This document shows, piece after piece, positions 15,163 through 20,110 of a stretch of DNA of 20,110 bases (the first letter of the stretch is position 1; every line of letters begins with the position of its first letter). The stretch lies in contig CANOHT010000044.1 of the NCBI GenBank assembly GCA_947565865.1, positions 1-20,110 on the forward strand, read 5' to 3'. The DNA comes from an uncultured Clostridia bacterium (lineage in GTDB: Bacteria; Bacillota; Clostridia; Christensenellales; Aristaeellaceae). The position numbers and the translations under genes were made by a program. Under the pieces are notes generated by a model, which was not told where the DNA came from, searched no databases, and saw only the letters and a list, made by a program, of their open reading frames with translations.

Positions 15163-15287
15163 CATGGCCTTTCTTTTTCTGGCCGTTCCCTGGGGGACGG
15201 GCCAGTTTGTCTTACCCCTTTGATACGGCTCCATATGAATCTCAAACTTGGCAAAAGCGCCTTAGGCAGGATGGCGGCCGCGTCGGG

Positions 15288-15530
15288 TCAGAGCATACTC
15301 AGATTGTCAATGCGCTCCGGGTTTTCCTGTGAGGCCCACGCCTTCAGCTTATCGCACGGAAACGCCGCGCACTTACCGCAATGCTCCTGCGCTTTTTGCT
15401 GGTTGCATTGATATAATTCGCATTCACCCCAGAATACCTTACCGGCGTTTGCCCTGCAGCCTTTGCAGTTTTGCTCATGCTTAAACCTGCACTGCTCGCA
15501 GTCGATGCCGCAGACACTGTAATTGGCCAT
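15288..15530 (-). CDS. Small cysteine-rich DUF3795-type protein
   Basis: The 80-residue product has ten cysteines (7, 11, 14, 22, 25, 37, 42, 51, 54, 59). They are arranged as CGIDCEQC near the start, then NCKGC, a central EC-C pair and CGKCAAFPC near the end. This is the pattern of the DUF3795 family, proposed to bind metal (zinc or iron-sulfur), with no established function. It ends in AWASQENPERIDNL, typical of the family. AAGGAGGA ends 6 nt before the ATG at 15530; an ATG two codons upstream directly abuts the RBS and is less likely. It is monocistronic with its own promoter and terminator. Confidence 0.82.
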   Translation of the reverse strand: MANYSVCGIDCEQCRFKHEQNCKGCRANAGKVFWGECELYQCNQQKAQEHCGKCAAFPCDKLKAWASQENPERIDNLSML

Positions 15531-15570
15531 GCTCATTCCTCCTTCATCAGCTGGGCTCCCTAACCCGTTT

Positions 15571-15599
15571 ATTATAGCGCGGTGTTTGCCGAAAAGCAA
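15571..15599 (-). promoter_or_regulatory. Promoter of the DUF3795-type gene
   Basis: On the minus strand TTGCTT (plus 15594-15599) is 17 bp from TATAAT (plus 15571-15576), about 40 nt upstream of the start codon. The -10 is perfect and the -35 partial. Confidence 0.5.
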
Positions 15600-15661
15600 A
15601 TGTTACACGCGGAATGTCAGCCTTCTCGCGGCGCGGCATCCCGCTGTTCGTCCCTTTATTG

Positions 15662-15690
15662 TTGCATTTGTTGACTGCTTGTTTTATAAT
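15662..15690 (+). promoter_or_regulatory. Promoter of the pectinesterase-regulator operon
   Basis: TTGCAT (15662-15667), a 17-bp spacer and a perfect TATAAT (15685-15690) lie 37 nt upstream of the pectinesterase ATG. A closer TTGACT (15671-15676) is only 8 bp from the -10 and cannot serve as its -35. Confidence 0.55.
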
Positions 15691-15727
15691 AAGAACAAGT
15701 ATGGTCTGTGAAACGGAGGATTGCGTC

Positions 15728-16684
15728 ATGTTGACCATGGACATTCAGCCCGGAAAAAATGCCCTGAGCAAGGCGATTGCCGCTTTGCCGCAAAACGACG
15801 AGCCTGCTTGCATCCGTCTTGCGCCCGGTGTTTATGAGGAAAAGACGGTACTCAGCCGTGCCAATACCACCCTGGAAGGCGCGGGTGCGGAGCGGACAAA
15901 GATCACCTGGCATGACGCCGCCACGGAGCTTCTGCCGGACGGCATGAATCGCGGGACTTTCCGTACATCCACGCTGCTGGTGGACGCCCCCCGGGTGACG
16001 CTGCGGGGCCTGACGGTGGAGAACAGCGCCGCGCCCCGGGAGAAGGTGGGCCAGTGCATCGCCCTGTATGTGGATGGCGATCTGTTCCTCTGTGAGGACT
16101 GCACCCTTTCCTCCTATCAGGATACGCTGTTCACCGCGCCCCTCCCGCCCAAGGAGATGCAAAAGAACGGTTTTATCGGCCCCAAGCAGTTCGCGCCCCG
16201 AACGCCCCAGCGGCAAACCTACCGCCGCTGCCGGATCGAGGGAGACGTGGATTTCATTTTCGGCGGCGCTGCGGCCTGGTTTGAGGACTGCGATATTGTG
16301 GCGGTGGACGGCCGGGAGGATCGTTCTGCTCCCTGGTGCGCCTATTGTACCGCGGCCTCCACGCCGGAAGGTCAGACCTTCGGCTATGTGTTCAAGCACT
16401 GCCGGTTCACGTCGGAGGACTTCGGGCCGGATTCGGTCTACCTGGGCCGCCCCTGGCGGGAGTTTGCCAAGACGGTGCTCATTGACTGCGAGCTGGGCGA
16501 GCATATCAGGGCCGTGGGCTGGCATGATTGGAATAAGCCCGTGTTCCCGCAGACGGGGTACTATGGTGAATTTGGCTCCCGGGGCCCGGGGGCGGAGGGC
16601 GAGCGGGCGTCCTATGCCCATGCCATGACCGCCGATGAGGCGGCAACCGTTACCTATGAGGCGTTTATGGCCAGCATGGCGTAA
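15728..16684 (+). CDS. Pectinesterase-family (CE8) protein, apparently cytoplasmic
   Basis: The 318-residue product matches pectin methylesterases, which remove methyl groups from galacturonan. It is a right-handed parallel beta-helix fold. Family active-site positions are present: Gln109 (GQCIAL), Gln131/Asp132 (YQDTLF), Asp175 (VDFIFGG) and Arg241/Trp243 (LGRPW), with the late GWHDW motif. There is no signal peptide, whereas most bacterial family members are secreted, so it probably acts on imported methylated oligogalacturonides. GGAGG at 15715-15719, 8 nt before ATG 15728, decides the start although the frame is open further upstream. The AraC-type gene starts 32 nt after the stop, so they form an operon. 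Confidence 0.9.
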   Translation: MLTMDIQPGKNALSKAIAALPQNDEPACIRLAPGVYEEKTVLSRANTTLEGAGAERTKITWHDAATELLPDGMNRGTFRTSTLLVDAPRVTLRGLTVENSAAPREKVGQCIALYVDGDLFLCEDCTLSSYQDTLFTAPLPPKEMQKNGFIGPKQFAPRTPQRQTYRRCRIEGDVDFIFGGAAAWFEDCDIVAVDGREDRSAPWCAYCTAASTPEGQTFGYVFKHCRFTSEDFGPDSVYLGRPWREFAKTVLIDCELGEHIRAVGWHDWNKPVFPQTGYYGEFGSRGPGAEGERASYAHAMTADEAATVTYEAFMASMA

Positions 16685-16716
16685 GGGCCGCATCAGCGTG
16701 AAGGGAAGGGACGCCC

Positions 16717-18882
16717 ATGGAGTCCAAACGCTACTTTGAAAGCAGATTTTTCAAGCGGCTCTTTTTTTCCTATGTGCTGCTCATCGGCGTGTTCATGCTG
16801 GTCTATACGGTGTGGTACGTCGTTTCCTACCAGGCCCGATGGGAGCAGGACGCCGAAAAAACGGCCCAGCAGCGGGTTACCGCCTATGCCACGGCCATGG
16901 ATCAGCAATTCTTTGCCGCGCAGAGCATGATCGCGGCCATCAATTCCTCGGAAAACTTCCGCACCATTTTCCAGAGCGCCTATGTGGAGAAGAAAACCAT
17001 TGACTCCATGCAGTATTATCGCCTTCAGCTGGAATTCAAGCGCATCCGGGGCTCGTCCACCAACATGAACATCTATTCGGTGATGTACTGCTTCCAGAAT
17101 GACAATAAGGTTTATATGCCGGGCGGCGTCATCGACTTTACGGGCTCGCCCCAGATGCTGCAGGGTGGCGCTCGACCCGTGGTCAACACCGTAGCCGGTC
17201 TGCTGGGGGTGGTCAACCACTCCCAGATGATCCTGAACAAGGAATACCTGATCTATGCCGACAGCTATACGGCCTTCAGCGAAAACATGCCCCGGGGCAT
17301 CGTGATGGTGCTGTTTGAGGAAAGCAGCCTGCAAAAGCTGACGGAAAGCGTACTGGGCACATCCGGCGGCGCGTCCATCCTCTACGACGGCGAGGCGCTG
17401 ATGGGCTTTGGCACGGCGGAAGGCCGCTCCTTTGATACGCAGAGCCTGCTGAATAATCGCGTCAGCTATCGCTTCTATGTGCCGGAAGCTATGTTTACCG
17501 CCCCCTTCGTGTCCTCGGTGATGCTGCCGCTGGGCGCCATGCTGCTGCTGGGACTCATCTTCGTGCTGGTGACCTATGGCTTCTCCCGGAGAATTTACAA
17601 GCCCATCGGAAGCATCAGCCGGATGCTTGACGCGCAGCAGCACTCCGGCGATGATATGGATGATTTGGTGATGGGCATCAGCAGCCTGATTGGCGAGCGC
17701 AACGGCTACCGGGAAAAGATGATTACCATCTCGCCTTATGTGCAGCAGGGGATTGTTCACAGTCTGATTAGCGGCGGTGCGCAGAACCAGCATTCCGACC
17801 TGCTGACGGACAATGAATTTCTGGAGCTGAAAAAGCTCTATTTCACCGTGGCGCTGGTCAATATCGTCAACACCGGCGATCGGGAAAGCGTGGCGCGGCA
17901 CTTCCAGGACGCTCAGGCGCTCATCCGCCATGTGTGCCAGGAGCTGACCACGGACGAGCGGAACGTGGTCTGCTGCAGCAAAAACCTGCAAAACATGTAT
18001 GTGATTGTGAACGGCGACGAGGCAGAGGGTACAGAAGCGCTCTTTTATGCCCTCCATGAACGCATTCGGGACGCCATTGACGATCCTCGATTCGCGGTGA
18101 CCATCGGCGTCAGCGGGACGGAGAGCGATCTGAACAGCCTGCGCTCTGCCTGCGACAAGGCGCAGAACGCGCTGAACCAGATGCTGACCGGCGGGCGTGA
18201 CTGCGTTTACTTTGACGAATCCACCGCTCATGAGAATGAGCGAAGCTACTATTTCCCCAAGGATGCTCACAAGCGTATGGTGAAAAACCTCAAGGAAGGC
18301 AATCTGCCGGAGCTGCAGGCGCAGCTGGACGACATTTACCAGCGGAACATGCAGGAGGCCGAGCTGCCGCTGAGCGAAATCGAGATGATGCTGGAAGAGC
18401 TTCATTACACTGTCAGCGCCGCCCTTCGCTGTGTATATGACCGCAGCACCATTCATGTGCGCATTGAACGCCTGCGGGATACCATGACCATCGACGAAAT
18501 TTTCGCGTACTACAAAACGGTTTTTGCCGCGGCGCTGTCCAGTCTGGGGGGACAGGAGCCGGGCGCTCCTGATGAAACGGAGCGCAGAGTGTGCGATTAC
18601 ATTGAGGAGCATTACTGTGACCCTGAACTGTCCCTGAACAGTCTGGCGGATCACTTCGGCGTCTCCACCAAGGTCATCGGCACCATCTGCAAGAAGCGGT
18701 ACAACACCACCTTCCTGCAATATGTCCGGGAGCGGCAAATCCACCGGGCGGCGGAGCTTTTGCGGGATACCAGCCTGCCGCTGGAGGAGATTGCCCAGCA
18801 GTGCGGCTTCATCAATGTGCTGACCTTCCGACGGAATTTCAAGGCTGTCATGAACATGAACCCCAGTGATTTCCGGCACTAA
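16717..18882 (+). CDS. Membrane-anchored AraC-family sensor-regulator
   Basis: The 721-residue product has a transmembrane helix at about 17-38, an extracytoplasmic sensor region of about 225 residues, a second helix at about 264-287, a cytoplasmic linker and middle domain (about 290-610), and a C-terminal AraC/HTH_18 domain from about 620. The first HTH reads LNSLADHFGVSTKVIGTICK (from 640) and the second contains LEEIAQQCGFINVLTFRRNFK. This one-component layout is common in Bacillota next to LplB-type sugar transporters, where it activates uptake genes in response to an extracellular ligand. GGGAAGGG 6 nt upstream supports the start. It probably controls the following permease genes and its own operon; the ligand is unknown, perhaps a pectic oligosaccharide. 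Confidence 0.9.
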   Translation: MESKRYFESRFFKRLFFSYVLLIGVFMLVYTVWYVVSYQARWEQDAEKTAQQRVTAYATAMDQQFFAAQSMIAAINSSENFRTIFQSAYVEKKTIDSMQYYRLQLEFKRIRGSSTNMNIYSVMYCFQNDNKVYMPGGVIDFTGSPQMLQGGARPVVNTVAGLLGVVNHSQMILNKEYLIYADSYTAFSENMPRGIVMVLFEESSLQKLTESVLGTSGGASILYDGEALMGFGTAEGRSFDTQSLLNNRVSYRFYVPEAMFTAPFVSSVMLPLGAMLLLGLIFVLVTYGFSRRIYKPIGSISRMLDAQQHSGDDMDDLVMGISSLIGERNGYREKMITISPYVQQGIVHSLISGGAQNQHSDLLTDNEFLELKKLYFTVALVNIVNTGDRESVARHFQDAQALIRHVCQELTTDERNVVCCSKNLQNMYVIVNGDEAEGTEALFYALHERIRDAIDDPRFAVTIGVSGTESDLNSLRSACDKAQNALNQMLTGGRDCVYFDESTAHENERSYYFPKDAHKRMVKNLKEGNLPELQAQLDDIYQRNMQEAELPLSEIEMMLEELHYTVSAALRCVYDRSTIHVRIERLRDTMTIDEIFAYYKTVFAAALSSLGGQEPGAPDETERRVCDYIEEHYCDPELSLNSLADHFGVSTKVIGTICKKRYNTTFLQYVRERQIHRAAELLRDTSLPLEEIAQQCGFINVLTFRRNFKAVMNMNPSDFRH

Positions 18883-18903
18883 AGCTACCAGAACGTTCAA
18901 AAA

Positions 18904-18924
18904 GCGCCGTTTTGGCGACGGCGC
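18904..18924 (+). terminator. Short hairpin after the AraC-type gene
   Basis: GCGCCG (18904-18909) and CGGCGC (18919-18924) form a 6-bp stem with a 9-nt loop 21 nt after the stop. No T-run follows, so it may only protect the 3' end; the next hairpin is the stronger terminator. Confidence 0.3.
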
Positions 18925-18956
18925 GATTTGTACCTTCCATCAAAAATAGCCCGTAC

Positions 18957-19002
18957 AAAAGCTGCTGCGCGAAGTGATGCTTGCGCGTTCAGCGGCTTTT
19001 TA
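18957..19002 (+). terminator. Intrinsic terminator between the AraC-type gene and the permease
   Basis: AAAAGCTGCTG (18957-18967) pairs with CAGCGGCTTTT (18990-19000) with one G-U. An inner CGCG/CGCG pairing extends it, and the 3' arm runs into TTTTT. It separates the regulator from the transporter and overlaps the next promoter. Confidence 0.7.
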
Positions 19003-19009
19003 TTATAAT
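18981..19009 (+). promoter_or_regulatory. Promoter of the sugar ABC transporter genes
   Basis: TTGCGC (18981-18986), 17 bp, then TATAAT (19004-19009), 67 nt before the permease start. The weak -35 lies inside the terminator stem, so activator dependence is plausible; the adjacent AraC-type protein is the obvious candidate. Confidence 0.5.
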
Positions 19010-19076
19010 GCGATTGTTCGTAGAGGCTGGAATGAGACCAAATAAAACATGAAAAGCTCGAAAGGTGGAAGTAACG

Positions 19077-20039
19077 ATGATAGCCAGCAAGAAGAGCGCG
19101 GCAGCGGCTGCGTATCTTCCGGAAAAGAAGAGCCTCGGCCAGCTCGTCAGGCGCGATAAAGCGCTCATCATCATGTTTGTGCCGATCTTCATTTACTACA
19201 TTGTGTTCTGTTATCTGCCCATGGCTGGCCTGGTGATGGCCTTTGAGGATTTCAAGATCGGCAGCGGCTTTGCGGGCATGTTTACCAGCCCGTGGGTGGG
19301 CTTCAAGTGGTTCAGCCAGTTCTTCAATTCCGCGTTTGCCTGGCGCATTATCCGCAATACCTTCCTGCTTTCCTTCTATTCATTGCTCTTCGGTTTTCCC
19401 ATCCCGATCATTTTCGCCATCTGCATCACGCAGATGCGGGCCAAAAAGTTCTCCAAGGTAGCCCAGGTGGTTACTTATCTGCCGTACTTCATTTCCACGG
19501 TGGTGGTGGTCGGCATGATGACCAACTTCCTTTCGCCCAGCAACGGCATCATCAACGAGTTTATCAAGCGCCTGGGGGGCAAGCCCATCAACTTCATGAG
19601 CAATCCTGCCTGGTTCCGCAGGCTCTACGTCATCTCTGGCTCCTGGCAGAGCTTCGGCTTCAACTCCATCATCTTTGTGGCGGCCATCATGGGCATTGAC
19701 CCGGCGCTTTACGAAGCCATGAAGGTGGATGGCGCCACCCGCTGGCAGCAGATCGTTCATCTGATTATCCCCATGATTGCCGATACCGTCATTTTGCTGC
19801 TCATCATGACCTTGGGCAACCTGCTGAATGTAGGCTTTGAAAAGGTTTATCTGATGTACAGCCCCGCAGTGTACGAGACGGGCGATGTTATCGCCACCTA
19901 TGTATACCGACAGGGTATTGAAAACAAGAACTTCGGCTATGCGTCCGCTGTCGGCCTGTTCTACTCTGCGGTAGGCTTCATCTTCGTCCTGGGTTCCAAT
20001 ACCCTGTCCCGCCGGGTCACCGGCTCGTCGCTGTGGTAA
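19077..20039 (+). CDS. LplB-type carbohydrate ABC transporter permease
   Basis: The 320-residue membrane permease belongs to the group that includes LplB and the polygalacturonan/rhamnogalacturonan importers of Bacillota. It has six predicted transmembrane segments, the first at about 30-52 (ALIIMFVPIFIYYIVFCYLP), and the EAA loop YEAMKVDGATRWQQIVHLII at about 216-235. ATG 19077 is preferred because AAAGGTGG (19061-19068) lies 8 nt upstream; a GTG four codons earlier in the same frame sits inside this RBS. The next gene starts 14 nt after the stop and should be the partner permease. Pectic oligosaccharides as substrate are inferred from the linked pectinesterase. Confidence 0.92.
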   Translation: MIASKKSAAAAAYLPEKKSLGQLVRRDKALIIMFVPIFIYYIVFCYLPMAGLVMAFEDFKIGSGFAGMFTSPWVGFKWFSQFFNSAFAWRIIRNTFLLSFYSLLFGFPIPIIFAICITQMRAKKFSKVAQVVTYLPYFISTVVVVGMMTNFLSPSNGIINEFIKRLGGKPINFMSNPAWFRRLYVISGSWQSFGFNSIIFVAAIMGIDPALYEAMKVDGATRWQQIVHLIIPMIADTVILLLIMTLGNLLNVGFEKVYLMYSPAVYETGDVIATYVYRQGIENKNFGYASAVGLFYSAVGFIFVLGSNTLSRRVTGSSLW

Positions 20040-20053
20040 GGAGGGGAGCAGAC

Positions 20054-20110
20054 ATGACAGCAATCAAGGTTGACAAAAACAAGGCGGACAGCTTCCGCTC
20101 CTCCAGCCCC
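20054..20110 (+). CDS. Start of the next gene, probably the partner permease (partial)
   Basis: Nineteen codons are visible (MTAIKVDKNKADSFRSSSP) after a strong GGAGGGG, 14 nt behind the first permease. The visible residues are not diagnostic. In LplB-type operons the second permease (LplC/YtcP-like) normally follows here, so the function is inferred from position alone. Confidence 0.55.
   Translation, partial: MTAIKVDKNKADSFRSSSP

Larger units (their letters stand above)
14666..15287. other. Gap of about 620 bp with hairpins and a broken small ORF
   Basis: After the GH2 stop come a long hairpin (14746-14781), a small frame beginning at 14789 (listed separately), a GCCTCCT/AGGAGGC inverted repeat (15016-15022 and 15031-15037), an AT-rich stretch (15060-15110) and a minus-strand terminator (15100-15135). 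A further imperfect inverted repeat, TGGCC/GGCCA, lies at about 15179-15204. No complete gene is supported. The mix of hairpins and frame-broken coding suggests the remains of a mobile element. Confidence 0.45.

Noticed and set aside
16693..18900. A 735-codon open frame on the minus strand opposite the AraC-type gene
   Set aside because: It mirrors the codon bias of the sense gene and has no recognisable domain or ribosome site.

Overview
The window looks like a chromosome segment of a GC-rich member of the Bacillota, most likely an uncultured gut or rumen type of Clostridia. This is an inference from strong AGGAGG-type ribosome binding sites, a short LysM protein of the clostridial 'CP-G' type, a membrane-anchored AraC/YesN-type sensor-regulator, an LplB-type sugar permease and a PotABCD operon led by an XRE-cupin regulator. 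No rRNA, tRNA, CRISPR array or intact mobile element was found.

Left part (1-6830). A LysM/proline-repeat protein (minus strand, running off the left edge) is divergent from an arginine operon, argF-carA-carB. The operon starts from a near-consensus extended -10 promoter with a roughly 150-nt leader that can fold. ArgF and CarAB together make carbamoyl phosphate from glutamine, bicarbonate and ATP and use it to form citrulline. The carB reading frame has no stop and continues into a complete diaminopimelate epimerase (DapF), giving one predicted 1341-residue CarB-DapF protein. In its DapF half the first catalytic cysteine is read as serine. A perfect 11-bp hairpin follows.

Middle (6858-7966). 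An AT-richer island holds two tandem copies of a small XRE regulator. The right copy is intact and has a perfect 14-bp palindrome at its promoter. The left copy is decayed by a Trp-to-stop change and two single-base deletions. About 440 bp without a convincing gene follow.

Polyamine block (7860-12572, minus strand). An XRE-cupin regulator is followed by potA, potB, potC and potD, closed by an intrinsic terminator. Upstream of the regulator lie two clean TTTAG-N5-CTAAA inverted repeats and a third degenerate one, spaced exactly 35 bp apart, with the third over the likely -10 box. This suggests autoregulation of polyamine uptake.

Carbohydrate block (12905-20110). It holds a GH2 glycosidase, a 620-bp gap with a hairpin-sequestered RBS and a broken small ORF, a small cysteine-rich DUF3795-type protein (minus strand), a pectinesterase-family enzyme without a signal peptide, a membrane AraC-type sensor-regulator, an LplB-type ABC permease and the first codons of the next gene. 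The order suggests sensing, import and intracellular processing of pectin-derived oligosaccharides; the substrate is inferred. The strongest candidates for something undescribed are the CarB-DapF fusion and its Cys-to-Ser change.
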